This document shows positions 8,257 through 16,839 of a stretch of DNA of 28,983 nt, piece after piece; positions within the stretch are counted from its first letter, which is position 1, and the number at the start of each line of letters is the position of its first letter. Under the pieces are notes generated by a model, which saw nothing but the letters and a program-made list of their open reading frames with translations, made no database searches and was not told the DNA's origin. The translations under genes and the position numbers were made by a program. The stretch is from a virus. The stretch spans positions 1 through 28,983 of the IMG/VR virus record IMGVR_UViG_3300047330_000088. One strand, 5' to 3'.

Positions 8257-8784
8257 TCAACGCCCATTGACCGTGCCTGCGGCATTGACGTTGCCGCCGA
8301 CATCCACGTCGCCGGAGACATGCAGTGTGCCGCTGATGCTCACGGCGCCGGTGATGGTGACGGTGCCGGCGAGTGTAATGCCGCCCGAGGCTGTCACCGT
8401 GCATTGCGGCGCGGTGATGATCACCTGGTTCGCCGCCAGCACTTCGACAATGCCGCCGGCCTTCATGTGCACTCGCGTGCCGTCGGCGGCGTAGATCACG
8501 GTCTCGCCTGGCGCCAAGCCGCCCAGGCGCGCCGCCGGGCAGGATGGCGGCAGTGCGATCATGTCGGAAGGGTCGCCGCCGTTCGCAACGAATACGGTCA
8601 CCGCACCCTGGCCTGGCGGACAGGAATTGAACCCGAACGGCTGGTGCACCTCGGCACCGCCGCGCACCACGCCGTCGTGACTTTGCGCATCGACTGTCTG
8701 CACCAGCCCGGTGTCGGCCACGGCGCTCACCAGCGCCCGCGTGGCGCCCGTGCGCTGGTTCATGACGTGCTCATGATCTGCCAT
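8257..8784 (-). CDS. baseplate spike, Mu gp45-like (gpV type)
   Basis: 175 aa (Mu gp45 197). N-terminal OB-fold-like part: GLVQTVDAQSHDGVVRGGAEVHQPFGFNS (26-54 in part) and GQGAVTVFVANGGD. Then GLAPGETVIYAADGTRVHM, after which a short triple beta-helix repeats TxSGGxTLxGxVTITGxVSISG up to the end. Forms the membrane-piercing needle. A second possible start (ATG at codon 8) also exists. The C-terminus lacks an obvious HxH iron-binding tip motif, so the very end may be completed by another protein. Confidence 0.9.
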   Translation of the reverse strand: MADHEHVMNQRTGATRALVSAVADTGLVQTVDAQSHDGVVRGGAEVHQPFGFNSCPPGQGAVTVFVANGGDPSDMIALPPSCPAARLGGLAPGETVIYAADGTRVHMKAGGIVEVLAANQVIITAPQCTVTASGGITLAGTVTITGAVSISGTLHVSGDVDVGGNVNAAGTVNGR

Positions 8785-9956
8785 CAGCGGCGTGCCTGGT
8801 GGCGCGGGCGTTTGCGCGCGGGTTCGTTGATACGCTCGTAGGCGGTTTTGCCAACGCAGCTCAGTTCGGTGCGCGCGCCCTGATCGTCGTAGAGATAGCT
8901 TACGCCATCGATCAGCATGTCGTCGTCGATGCCGGCATACGGGTCATAGACAGCAGTGAGCTGGTTCGGCCGCCACAGCGCATCAGCGTCGCCGGCGCGC
9001 CAGTCCTGCACGGTATAGCTGGCCTTGAGCGCCAGCCCACGGTCCACGCGCACATGCCATTCTGCCTGCGCCTGCACGGTGCTGCTGCCGCTTTGCGTCA
9101 GCACCATGCGCACGTCGGGTCGCCAGCGCGTGATGTCGCGATCCTGCGCATGGCCGGTCATGACGATGCCTGCCCGCTCCTGTTGGGCGGCGGAGACGCC
9201 CGGCATCGGTGCACCTGGCGCCGTCGTCACCGTCATGGCGGCGGGGCGGCCGGCGTGGTTGCCTGCCGCGCCGGCGCTCTGGCCTTTCACGTAAATGTCG
9301 GAAAATCGCTTCTCCCAATCGTCGGTAAACTCGGCCGCGGTAACATTGTCGCCTATCGTGAGCCCGGCCGGCGCGCGCGTGCTGCCGGCCGTTGTCAGCA
9401 CCAGGTTGGCCACCCCATCGGACGTGGTCAGCACCGCCCGCTGCCTTGCCGCCTTGTCGATTGCCGCCAGGGCCTTGTCATGCGGGCTCAGCGACAGGAT
9501 CGGGAACGCTGCTCCCACGTCGGTCTGCGCCTGCACGCCGACGCCGAATGGCTTGCAGATTTTCGTGGCGAAGGCCGTCAGAGTGATGGTGCGGTATTCC
9601 GCCGGGCCATTCGGCGCCGCCGCGCATTCCACCAGGTCGCCGCAGATGTCGCGGCCGGTGACCGATGCGGTGATGGCGGCCGGGGACTGGCGGCCGGTAA
9701 AGCGCCCGATCCAACCGACGAGGACGGTTTCGTCATCGATGGCGACGGTGCATTTGAGACCGGGCTGAAGCGCCTGGAAATACGGCGCCGGGCTGATCAG
9801 CGTGCTCAGCGTTTCCGCCAGCCGCCCTTCGTCCACGTACTCGAGTTCGAAGCTGCCGGAAATTTCGTGCAGCGACCGGCTGATCTTGACGCGAGTCCAT
9901 TTGTCGAAAATCTGCCCGGCCACGGTCAGCGTGATGCGCCGCGTGAAATCGCTCAC
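8784..9956 (-). CDS. P: baseplate hub protein, Mu gpP-like (gp44)
   Basis: 390 aa (Mu P 379). The GTG at 9956 overlaps the gpN stop (GTGA) and starts SDFTRRITLTVAGQIFDKW, the usual opening. VKISRSLHEISGSFELEY (about 24-41), VTGRDICGDLVECAA, and a C-terminal LYDDQGARTELSCVGKTAYE with a basic tail agree with the hub (gp27-like) fold. Forms the trimeric centre of the baseplate that carries the spike. A frame open 80 codons further upstream lies inside gpN and is not used. TGA overlaps the next ATG by one base. Confidence 0.91.
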   Translation of the reverse strand: MSDFTRRITLTVAGQIFDKWTRVKISRSLHEISGSFELEYVDEGRLAETLSTLISPAPYFQALQPGLKCTVAIDDETVLVGWIGRFTGRQSPAAITASVTGRDICGDLVECAAAPNGPAEYRTITLTAFATKICKPFGVGVQAQTDVGAAFPILSLSPHDKALAAIDKAARQRAVLTTSDGVANLVLTTAGSTRAPAGLTIGDNVTAAEFTDDWEKRFSDIYVKGQSAGAAGNHAGRPAAMTVTTAPGAPMPGVSAAQQERAGIVMTGHAQDRDITRWRPDVRMVLTQSGSSTVQAQAEWHVRVDRGLALKASYTVQDWRAGDADALWRPNQLTAVYDPYAGIDDDMLIDGVSYLYDDQGARTELSCVGKTAYERINEPARKRPRHQARR

Positions 9957-11233
9957 GCCACCAGCGCCTCGATGGTGCCTGGCCCGATCGCAGCCGGGTT
10001 GACCACATTGTTGCGCGCGATGAGGTCGGCATAGGTGGCGGCGAGTTGCGCCGGCGTGTCGCCCACCAGCGCCTGCGCCACCAGCCACACCGGCATGGTG
10101 GCGGCGAGCGTGAAGCTCTGGACGACGGGCAGCCGGCCGATTTGCGCGTTGATGTCGGCCGCCACGGCGGCGCGCAGCCTCTGGGTGGAACGCCATACCG
10201 TGCCGGCCGCCGCCGGCAGCGACGGTGCGAGCGAAACGGCGAGCGTCGCCACCGCATCAATGCCGGCGAGCAGCGACGCCAGCGAGGCCTGCGCGTCCTG
10301 CTGACTGGTATAGACGATGTCGCTGGCGGCATCGACGGCGCCGGCGGCGGCATAAGCGGCTGCGGCGAGCGACACGGCAACGGCGGGCGCTGCAGCGCCA
10401 CTGGCCCCGCCGGTGAGAGCCACGATCTGGGTGACGGCGCTCAGGAGCATCGCCGTGGTCTGCCGCGGGTCCTGTGTGGCTGTCGGCGGCGCCGCATCCC
10501 CGGGGCCGATGGCAGCCGGCAGCAGCGTAACGCTGGTGCCGACGATATCGGCCACCGGCGCCGCCAGCAGGGCTGCGACGGCCGCGGGGGTTGCGATCGC
10601 ATCCGCGCCCACCAGGGCGGCGCTCCCGAGCAGCGCCACGTCGGCGGCGACCGCGCTGGCGACGGCGCCAACGGCCGCCGCAACCGTGGTAAAAATCCCG
10701 GCGACCTGGCCGCAGACGGTTTCCACCACGCTGATCGCCGCCAGCGTCAGCGCGGCCGGCGCGAGAACGGCGGCGATCAGGCTGCCGGCCTGGGTTTGCA
10801 GATCTTCGATATCGTCGTTCACGGCAGAGAGCGTGTCGGCCGCCGGCGGATCGTCCGGCGTGAACAGCTCTATGCTCATTTCGATGCGCGCCAGCCGCAG
10901 CGTCGTCTGATCGAACGAGACCGTTCCCGGCTCTTTGAGAATGACGGTCAGCTCGCCGAGCCACGGATGCAGCAGCTGCGCCGAGCCGGGCGCGCGCATC
11001 GCCGCCCGCATGTCCTGTGCCTGGCTGACAAAATCATCGCCTACGAGCACGCCGGTAATGCTGATTGGCCCATCGAACGCGCCCAAATCCTCATAGACGC
11101 GATCGTCGCGGCCGGGGAACAGGAATGCCTGTACCCGCCGTCCGACGGTCAACCGGCTGTCGATCATCCAGAACGGGATGCCGCGGAACGAAGCGGGGAT
11201 CAGGCTCTCAAAGATGTCCTCGGTACCGATCAT
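9953..11233 (-). CDS. N: Mu gpN-like tail/DNA circularisation family protein
   Basis: 426 aa. The ATG at 11233 overlaps the tape measure stop (ATGA); the frame upstream of it is just open. N-terminal 120 residues match the DNA_circ_N domain: ASFRGIPFWMIDSRLTVGRR (11-30 in part), EDLGAFDGPISITGVLVGDDF, LLHPWLGELTVILKEPG and ARIEMSIELF. In Mu gpN is a baseplate-hub distal-tail protein; the DNA circularisation name comes from an older assignment. The middle (130-300) is extremely Ala/Val rich with long hydrophobic helices. The end contains AQALVGDTPAQLAATYADLIARNN, resembling a LysM-like finish. GTGA overlap with gpP-like. Confidence 0.9.
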   Translation of the reverse strand: MIGTEDIFESLIPASFRGIPFWMIDSRLTVGRRVQAFLFPGRDDRVYEDLGAFDGPISITGVLVGDDFVSQAQDMRAAMRAPGSAQLLHPWLGELTVILKEPGTVSFDQTTLRLARIEMSIELFTPDDPPAADTLSAVNDDIEDLQTQAGSLIAAVLAPAALTLAAISVVETVCGQVAGIFTTVAAAVGAVASAVAADVALLGSAALVGADAIATPAAVAALLAAPVADIVGTSVTLLPAAIGPGDAAPPTATQDPRQTTAMLLSAVTQIVALTGGASGAAAPAVAVSLAAAAYAAAGAVDAASDIVYTSQQDAQASLASLLAGIDAVATLAVSLAPSLPAAAGTVWRSTQRLRAAVAADINAQIGRLPVVQSFTLAATMPVWLVAQALVGDTPAQLAATYADLIARNNVVNPAAIGPGTIEALVA

Positions 11234-13440
11234 GGGCGGGCCAGCGTGGCGCCGCGCGCCGGCGCCTGCACGTTGATGCCGGGCGTGGCCGAGGCGGCGG
11301 TGACACGCGTGCCGGGATCGGCCTGGATGCGAAGATTGACGGTGCCGGAAGCGCCAGGCGCACCGGCGGCGGCGGCGGCCAGCGGGCTGGGCGCACCAGG
11401 TGCTGCGCCGGAACCGGACTGTGACGCCTTGTCGGCCAGCCCCAGCAGACGCCCCAGGCGCGAGTTGTCGAAGGTGCTCGAGAGCCGCCCGACCAGCCCG
11501 TGCACACCGCTGACCAGGCCGCCCCAGCCGCTGGCGATGCCGGCGAGGATGCGGCTGGCGAGGCCACCCGACCACCCATCGACCCACGTGCCGAAGGTTT
11601 TGAACACCGTCTTTGCGAGGTCCCACTGCAGCGCAAACGCTCGCGCAAGACCGCTCCAGCCGGTCTCGACACCTCTGATCGCAGCCGTCGCCGATCCGCC
11701 CGACCAGCTATCGACCCAGGCCACGAACCGCGCCCCGCCCGCCTCGATGTCGCGCCAGAGGCCGCCGAAGAACTCGCCCAGATGTCCCCAGTGCTCGTAG
11801 ATCGCGACGCCTGCGGCCACGATGGCGGCCGCCAGCACCGCAATGCCGATGATTACGCCGCTCGATAGACCCAGAAGGCCGGCCAGCACTTCCACCAGCA
11901 TCGACACGGCAGTCCAAATGTATTTGAGCGGGCTCAAAACAAATCCGAGCACACTGCCGATCAGTTGGAAGCCGGCCACGAAAACCGGCACGATCGCGCC
12001 GATTAGCGTGATCGCCGCGCCGAGTGCAAGGAAGCCTGCCACGCCACTTAGCACATAGCCGGTTGTCTTCGGAAAATTCGTGTTGAGATAGGTCAGCTTT
12101 TCGTTAATCCAGCCCAGCGCCGTATTGACCAGGTCGAGCGTGGGCGCGAAGCCCTGGCCGAGAGTGAGCATGATTTGGTGGATATTTTCCGCCATCTTGT
12201 CGAGACCCGTCTGCGCGCCGCCGCTCGCGCTCGCCTCGTCCAGCCTCAGTTTCTCTGCATTGATGCCCCCAAGCGTCCTTTGCAAATCGCGAAACTCATC
12301 ATTGTGCTGCACGAGCGCCAGCAGCGCATTGCGGGGTTGCTGATTGGTCACGATGCTGGAAATCGCCTGCGCCTGCGCGACGGGCGATTTTCCCGCCGTC
12401 AGTTTCATGATTTCGGCGAGATAGACATCGAGCGGGTTTTTGCCCTCTTTCTCGCCTTTGAGGAGCAGCGCGGGCATATCCAGCCCCAGCTTCTTGCGGC
12501 TCAAATTATCCTCGCGGTTGCTGGTGATGTAGGCGAGCAAATCATGCAGGTTCACGCCGGCCTGCGCCGGATCGCTGGCAGTCTTCGTGGATATCTCGAG
12601 CGCTGCCGCCAGTTCGTTGAGACTGCCGCGTCCCGTCATGCCGAGCGACGCCGATACGCCGGTGAGGCCCGGCAGCTCGCGCGCGAAATCCGCCATCTTG
12701 AAGCGGCCGGTCTGGCTCGCCGCGGCGATCGCTGCCAGGGCGCCACCCGCGTCCGCCTCGTTGCTCGGAATTTTAAGGTTGCCGACCAGGGCGCCCGTGA
12801 CAGGCCCGAGCAATTCCGGCGGAATGCCGTAGGCTTTCGCCGCCGCCGAGTGCGCGCTGATGATACTGTCGATCTGCGCACGCGGCAGCCCCTGGCCAAG
12901 CAAGTCTTTATAGGCCTCGGCTACATTCGCGCCGCTTAGGCCGTGTTTCAAAGCATCGGTGTTGACCAGCTTGTTCAGCCGCTGGATTTCGGCATCGAGC
13001 GCCGGCCCGCTCAAATGCTCCATGATGCCGATACTGCGCAATTCCGTGTCGCGCTCGGCATATTGCTTGATCGGCTCATAGACCGCGAAGCCCTCTGCGG
13101 CTGCGCCAAACCCCTTGTTGATCAGATTCGATCCGGCCTCACCGAAATTATGCGCCTTGTTCTTGATGTCATTGATACCAGCGCCAGCCGCGCGGCCCAT
13201 GGCGACGAAAGCGCGCCCGACTTCGCCGGCGACGGCACCCATGCGCGAGAGAACGCCCGTGGTTTCGCTCAGCTTCGCGCGCAGCCCGTCGACCATGCCG
13301 CCCGCGTTCTTCAGCGCATTCAAATTCACGCCGTTCGCCACGTCGCGCATCTTGTCCAGCGTCTCGGTCAGCTTTCGCAGGCCGCCGCCGAGCTGATCCT
13401 CCAGCTTGAGAACGAGGGAGGCGACGAGTTCGGCGGCCAA
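11230..13440 (-). CDS. tape measure protein, Mu gp42-like
   Basis: 736 aa. Sets tail length and is ejected ahead of DNA. Starts at TTG with AGGGAG seven bases upstream, 11 bases after the shifted chaperone stop. The first 120 residues are coiled-coil-like (LKLEDQLGGGLRKLTETLDKM). The 130-430 region has the TP901-type core (LSGPALDAEIQRLNKLV, GLTGVSASLGMTGRGSLNELAAAL, a loop NREDNLSRKKLGLDMPALL). Hydrophobic spans at roughly 455-503 and 510-550 are the usual membrane-penetrating part. The last 150 residues are Gly/Ala/Pro rich. Size, position and hydrophobic pattern make it clear. ATGA overlap with gpN-like. Confidence 0.92.
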   Translation of the reverse strand: MAAELVASLVLKLEDQLGGGLRKLTETLDKMRDVANGVNLNALKNAGGMVDGLRAKLSETTGVLSRMGAVAGEVGRAFVAMGRAAGAGINDIKNKAHNFGEAGSNLINKGFGAAAEGFAVYEPIKQYAERDTELRSIGIMEHLSGPALDAEIQRLNKLVNTDALKHGLSGANVAEAYKDLLGQGLPRAQIDSIISAHSAAAKAYGIPPELLGPVTGALVGNLKIPSNEADAGGALAAIAAASQTGRFKMADFARELPGLTGVSASLGMTGRGSLNELAAALEISTKTASDPAQAGVNLHDLLAYITSNREDNLSRKKLGLDMPALLLKGEKEGKNPLDVYLAEIMKLTAGKSPVAQAQAISSIVTNQQPRNALLALVQHNDEFRDLQRTLGGINAEKLRLDEASASGGAQTGLDKMAENIHQIMLTLGQGFAPTLDLVNTALGWINEKLTYLNTNFPKTTGYVLSGVAGFLALGAAITLIGAIVPVFVAGFQLIGSVLGFVLSPLKYIWTAVSMLVEVLAGLLGLSSGVIIGIAVLAAAIVAAGVAIYEHWGHLGEFFGGLWRDIEAGGARFVAWVDSWSGGSATAAIRGVETGWSGLARAFALQWDLAKTVFKTFGTWVDGWSGGLASRILAGIASGWGGLVSGVHGLVGRLSSTFDNSRLGRLLGLADKASQSGSGAAPGAPSPLAAAAAGAPGASGTVNLRIQADPGTRVTAASATPGINVQAPARGATLARP

Positions 13441-13451
13441 ATCGGTGCTCC

Positions 13452-14002
13452 CTACATCTCGCTATGCGACCGGGCCTGGTCCAGAAACCGCGCGGCGGCA
13501 TCTTCCCAGAACGCCACTTCCGGCGCCGTAAGCCCCACTAGGTCGGCCAGCGGCCAGTGGTAGAAATGCCCCAGACCGGCCAGCCTTACCGGCCAGTCGT
13601 CGGGCCACTCGACAAAAAATACGAAACGACCTCGGCCGCCGCGGTAATATCGGCCGCGTCCATGCGGTCGAACACATGGCGGAAAATATGCTGTTTAATG
13701 CCCGATGAGAGCGAGATGCTCACCATGGCGCTGTCGCCGCGCGATGCGTTGCCGAGCAACGTCATGTCGCGCCCGGTGAGCCGGCGCATCGTCAGCGTGT
13801 CGAACCGGTCTTCCTTCGCCGGCGCATTGCCCGGCGGCTTCCAGGTCAGCGTGACGGGATAGAGCAGCGGCAGCACAACGGTCCCGTCATCCTGCAGCAT
13901 TGCACGCTTCGGCAGCGGACTGGCCGCAGCATCCTCGATCGTCACGGCGTCGGAAGCCTTCTCGGCGCCGGGCATTTCACCAATAACGATCACATCTTCC
14001 AC
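13452..14002 (-). CDS. tail assembly chaperone, -1 frameshift fusion (gp41-gp41' type)
   Basis: Product of a -1 slip at 13613..13619: 130 codons in the first frame, then 53 codons in the -1 frame ending at TAG 13452..13454, 183 aa in total. The extension begins VEWPDDWPVRLAGLGHFYHW and continues PLADLVGLTAPEVAFWED and ARFLDQARSHSEM: a protein-like sequence with the HWxxxDLxxLxxxExxFW pattern of the second chaperone domain. The extension has no start codon with a ribosome site of its own, fills the gap up to the tape measure, and stops 11 bases before it. Order chaperone, shifted extension, tape measure is universal in long-tailed phages. Confidence 0.88.
13586..14002 (-). CDS. tail assembly chaperone, zero-frame form (Mu gp41-like)
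   Basis: 138 aa. I choose the GTG at 14002, not the ATG ten codons upstream, because AAAGGAAG lies 6-7 bases before it and the protein then starts at the expected strand (EDVIVIGEMPG). The core LTMRRLTGRDMTLLGNA (about 80-96) fits the Mu gp41/P2 E-type chaperone family: LR-P-x-xGD-x...; a helix and an end MDAADITAAAEVVSYFL. The ribosome meets T TTT TTG at codons 129-130 and most should continue to a stop eight codons later. The rest shift into the fused form. These chaperones coat the tape measure during tail building and are not in the virion. Confidence 0.88.
   Translation of the reverse strand: MEDVIVIGEMPGAEKASDAVTIEDAAASPLPKRAMLQDDGTVVLPLLYPVTLTWKPPGNAPAKEDRFDTLTMRRLTGRDMTLLGNASRGDSAMVSISLSSGIKQHIFRHVFDRMDAADITAAAEVVSYFLSSGPTTGR
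13613..13619 (-). promoter_or_regulatory. -1 ribosomal frameshift site TTTTTTG
   Basis: On the minus strand the zero-frame codons TAT TTT TTG contain the heptamer T TTT TTG (X XXY YYZ), a canonical slippery sequence. The GC-rich sequence after it (GTCGAGTGGCCCGACGACTG) could fold into a short stimulatory hairpin; I could not test this. Confidence 0.87.
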
Positions 14003-14057
14003 GCCAAACTTCCTTTTTATGAAAACAAGCAAAAAGCTTTTATTTGCCTTTCGACGA

Positions 14058-14420
14058 CTAGCTCAGCAGCTCAGTCGGCGCGCTGGCGTTCCACTTGATC
14101 TGCACCTTGCCGCCCTCTCCCGCGGTGAAATCCGGCCGGTTGGCGATGAAGGCGTCGCTCCACGCATAGGTCTGGCCCGTGTCGCACAGCACCTGCAGTT
14201 CGCCGGCGCCGGAAGAAAAGATCGACAGCAGACTGTCCCCGGCGCGCAGTCTGGTGGTGACGGTGATCTCGCTCATGTCGTATTCGGCCGAAAAATCCAC
14301 CTGCTGGCCAACCACCAGCGGCTTCTGCATCAGGCCGCCGAGCTTGACCTTGCTTCCCTTCTCTACGTCGATCTTCTGTCCGTTCCAGATCACATCGACC
14401 AGGCCAAGAACCTGCGCCAT
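14058..14420 (-). CDS. M: tail tube protein, Mu gpM-like
   Basis: 120 aa, the usual size for Phage_tail_tube (Mu M 118). Typical strands: LGLVDVIWNGQKIDVEKGSKVKLGG (5-29 in part), SAEYDMSEITVTTRL (44-58), LQVLCDTGQTYAWSDAFIANRPD with the conserved nucleus of tube proteins, and a closing GGKVQIKWN. GGGGAAG ahead of the ATG. Between its stop and the chaperone lies a short AT-rich patch with AAAAGCTTTT that can form a weak hairpin followed by T-rich sequence; it may lower downstream expression. Confidence 0.93.
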   Translation of the reverse strand: MAQVLGLVDVIWNGQKIDVEKGSKVKLGGLMQKPLVVGQQVDFSAEYDMSEITVTTRLRAGDSLLSIFSSGAGELQVLCDTGQTYAWSDAFIANRPDFTAGEGGKVQIKWNASAPTELLS

Positions 14421-14465
14421 CTACTTCCCCCTCTGACGACTGAAGCCTGACACCGGACGTCTGAC

Positions 14466-15989
14466 CTAAGCTGCGAACAGCAGCTGCTCGGCATCGATCA
14501 TCAGATTGCCGATCACCTGCACCTGGCGCTGCGAATTCAGCCGGTTCTTGTCGTTCGGATCGATACTGAAGACGCTGGCCGCGATCGTGGCCGCCTCGTT
14601 CTCGATCCAGCCGGCGCGCGCATAGAGCGTGCAGCGCGCCGCCCAGCTCGCCTGGATACGCTTGGGCGTGGCAACCGAGCTGTCATACTCGGCCGCCAGG
14701 CTGCCATCGGGTGCCAGCTTGGCCTGCGGCCAGTTCAGCAGCAGATAGTTTTTCCAGTCGTAGCGAATGCGCGTCATGACTTTCGGGGTCATGATGTCGC
14801 GCCAGGCACCATCCGGCACGCCGAGCGGGCTTGTGGTGTAGGATGTCACCAGGCGCTGGATAATCACCGTGCCATCGGGCGCGACCAACCAGGTGGCGAT
14901 CCCTACTTCAAGCAGCGCGTTCTGTTCCGGCTCAAACATGCGGTCCGCCGGCGCCGGTGCGATGATGTTGGGCAGCGCAAGCCCGCGCAATTGACGCGCC
15001 GGGTCCGCCATCAGTGCGGCGGCCGCCACGCCGGCGAGCGCGGCGCTCCAGCGCCATGTCGGGTCCTGCGGGTTGGTCACACCCATCACGCTGATGAACG
15101 GGCAGTCCAGCCCGGCAATATCCGCGTCGAGCTGCCCTTGCGTGCCTTTCCAGGCCACATAGGCGTGGCTGTCCACGTTCTGCATGGCCGTGTAGCGGCT
15201 TGTGAGCGCCGTCTGCAGGGCGGCCAGCGACACGCTGTCGTTCAGGCCGATCAGGATGTCGGTATACCAGGTGGTCGCAATGGCGGTGAGGACGGCCGCT
15301 ATGCTGGCGACGCCGGCGCCGACAGTGCCGGTGCCGATCGGCACGATCGCCATCGTCACGCCCGGCACGGACTGGTCGCCCTGCGCCGGATTGATCCGCA
15401 GGTCGAGTTCGTTGCCAGCAACGCCCGGGAATAGCGCGGTGATGGCGACCTGGCCGGCAGTGGCGTTCGTCGCCAGCGACACCGGCAGGTTCTGGGCGTT
15501 GTAGATGCTGGCCGCCGCAGCGACGAAGGCCGTCGCCATCTGCGCCGCCGTCATGCCCGTGGTCAGCACAACGGGAATGCGGAAGCCCGCCAGCCCGAAT
15601 GCCTGCGTTCCATTGAAGTTGACCGTGCCGCCGAAGGTGACGCTGCCGGCGGCCGCGGTGCCGGTCGCCTCCAGCCCGACGGCGTCGATCGGGATGCCGG
15701 GGTTGCCCGCCAGAAAATAGGCGATCTGTTCCGACAGCGGGCTGCCCGCGCCGAACAACTGCACCGCCTGCGTCTTTTGGGTAATGCTGTAGATCGTGCC
15801 CGGCGTGGCGCCGCCGGACGTCAGCATCACGCCGATCGCCAGGGCCCGCGCCGGAAACGGCAGGATGCCGATGTTGCTGTAATTGACGCCGATCTCGATA
15901 TAGACGCCCGGCACCAGCAGCGAGCCGGCGGGCGGTATTTGCGTGAAGTCGATGGTCGGCACGAAGCTGCCGCTCAGGCTGTCGCTCAT
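14466..15989 (-). CDS. L: contractile tail sheath protein, Mu gpL-like
   Basis: 507 aa (Mu L 495). N-terminus IPPAGSLLVPGVYIEI with the handshake arm, then GILPFPARALAIGVM, a variable Ala/Gly-rich domain in the middle, and the conserved C-terminal half: IRYDWKNYLLLNWPQAKL, TLYARAGWIENEAATIAAS and a final RLNSQRQVQVIGNLMIDAEQLLF region that forms the inter-subunit strand exchange. Contracts around the tube on infection. ATGA overlap with gp38-like; tube gene follows after 45 bases. Confidence 0.94.
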   Translation of the reverse strand: MSDSLSGSFVPTIDFTQIPPAGSLLVPGVYIEIGVNYSNIGILPFPARALAIGVMLTSGGATPGTIYSITQKTQAVQLFGAGSPLSEQIAYFLAGNPGIPIDAVGLEATGTAAAGSVTFGGTVNFNGTQAFGLAGFRIPVVLTTGMTAAQMATAFVAAAASIYNAQNLPVSLATNATAGQVAITALFPGVAGNELDLRINPAQGDQSVPGVTMAIVPIGTGTVGAGVASIAAVLTAIATTWYTDILIGLNDSVSLAALQTALTSRYTAMQNVDSHAYVAWKGTQGQLDADIAGLDCPFISVMGVTNPQDPTWRWSAALAGVAAAALMADPARQLRGLALPNIIAPAPADRMFEPEQNALLEVGIATWLVAPDGTVIIQRLVTSYTTSPLGVPDGAWRDIMTPKVMTRIRYDWKNYLLLNWPQAKLAPDGSLAAEYDSSVATPKRIQASWAARCTLYARAGWIENEAATIAASVFSIDPNDKNRLNSQRQVQVIGNLMIDAEQLLFAA

Positions 15990-16216
15990 TTCGAAGTCTC
16001 CGGCGCAGGTGCGGGCGCTTTACCGAAGTTGATCACAGCCGAAGGCGGCGGCGGATTGACCACGATCAGGTCCCCGCAATTGATCCGGCGCTGGATGTAG
16101 ATCGACCATTCCACGCTCTCGCCAGTCGCCGGCGTGTTCGCCGGCGTCAGCCGACGGCCGTCATCGAGGCGCACGCGGCGCCCTTCGCCGGGCCGCACCA
16201 TGATCCGTTCCGGCAT
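15986..16216 (-). CDS. Mu gp38-like (DUF2635) small tail protein
   Basis: 76 aa. Matches DUF2635: a start of MVRPGEGRRVRLDDGRRL (6-23), then VEWSIYIQRRINCGDLIVV (35-53) with the conserved W..RR...GD-V. A proline-rich end follows. Always found directly before the sheath gene in Mu-like phages, as here (ATGA overlap). Role unknown; probably a minor structural or assembly factor. Confidence 0.85.
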   Translation of the reverse strand: MPERIMVRPGEGRRVRLDDGRRLTPANTPATGESVEWSIYIQRRINCGDLIVVNPPPPSAVINFGKAPAPAPETSK

Positions 16217-16839
16217 CAGCTCGCTCCACTTGTGTCGATGGTTTGTGTCAGCAGCGGCGGCTGCTCGCCAAAATCCCAGGTGATGGCATCGATCAGATTG
16301 CCGACCGACGGCGACGGGATCAGTCCAGGCGGCAGCGTTTCTTCATAGAGAACGGAAAGATCGAGGCCGCATATGGCCGTATCCTCGTCGCCCCATTCAT
16401 CGTTGTAGAGGTTACCCGCCGCCGTCACGCTCACGGTTCCGGTCGCCGTCCATGGCGTGCCGTCCGGATCGATCAGCCAGCCGTGCAGCATCAGGGTGGC
16501 CACGCGCTGCATGGCGAACAGGCCTGGCGCAAGTGCGTCACCCATCATGCGCGCCTGCGGGCCGGATGCGTTCTTTGTGATCAAAGCCACGGTCCAGTGC
16601 GCATGGGCGGTGAACACGCCGCCTTCGTCGCTCGTGGCCTGGCAGCCGTTCCAGCCGAGCGCGATCGCCGGGGTGCGGCGCAGATAGCGTTTGAACCAGG
16701 CGCGGTCCGCCTTCGCCGGCATCCAGGCGAAATCGAAATAGCTCAGCGGAAACGCCAGGGCGAGCCGCGCCTCGATCGCCTGGCCCATCCACATCAGCGG
16801 GCCTGGCGCCGACAAGGCATTGGTGACAGCACCGCTCAT
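16216..16839 (-). CDS. Mu gp37 (DUF1834) tail terminator-type protein
   Basis: 207 aa, near the family size. IEARLALAFPLSYFDF (22-37) is the usual N-terminal helix and strand; ALGWNGCQAT, HAHWTVALITKN (78-89) and GDALAPGLFAM form the alpha/beta core of minor tail proteins that cap the tube at the head end. NDEWGDEDTAICGLDLSVLYEE (145-166 in part) is the closing strand seen in DUF1834. ATGA overlap with gp36-like; its TGA overlaps the next ATG by one base. Confidence 0.85.
   Translation of the reverse strand: MSGAVTNALSAPGPLMWMGQAIEARLALAFPLSYFDFAWMPAKADRAWFKRYLRRTPAIALGWNGCQATSDEGGVFTAHAHWTVALITKNASGPQARMMGDALAPGLFAMQRVATLMLHGWLIDPDGTPWTATGTVSVTAAGNLYNDEWGDEDTAICGLDLSVLYEETLPPGLIPSPSVGNLIDAITWDFGEQPPLLTQTIDTSGAS

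Noticed and set aside
8799-10034. Long plus-strand open frame (411 codons) opposite gpP
   Set aside because: High G+C leaves opposite frames open; Arg/Ala/His-rich composition, no domain, and it lies fully over well-recognised gpP. Other long plus-strand frames, such as 10046..11800 and 23733..24950, were rejected for the same reason.
13462-13677. 71-codon frame overlapping the chaperone end
   Set aside because: It is the third frame (+1), with Arg-rich shadow composition; the protein-like extension is in the -1 frame.
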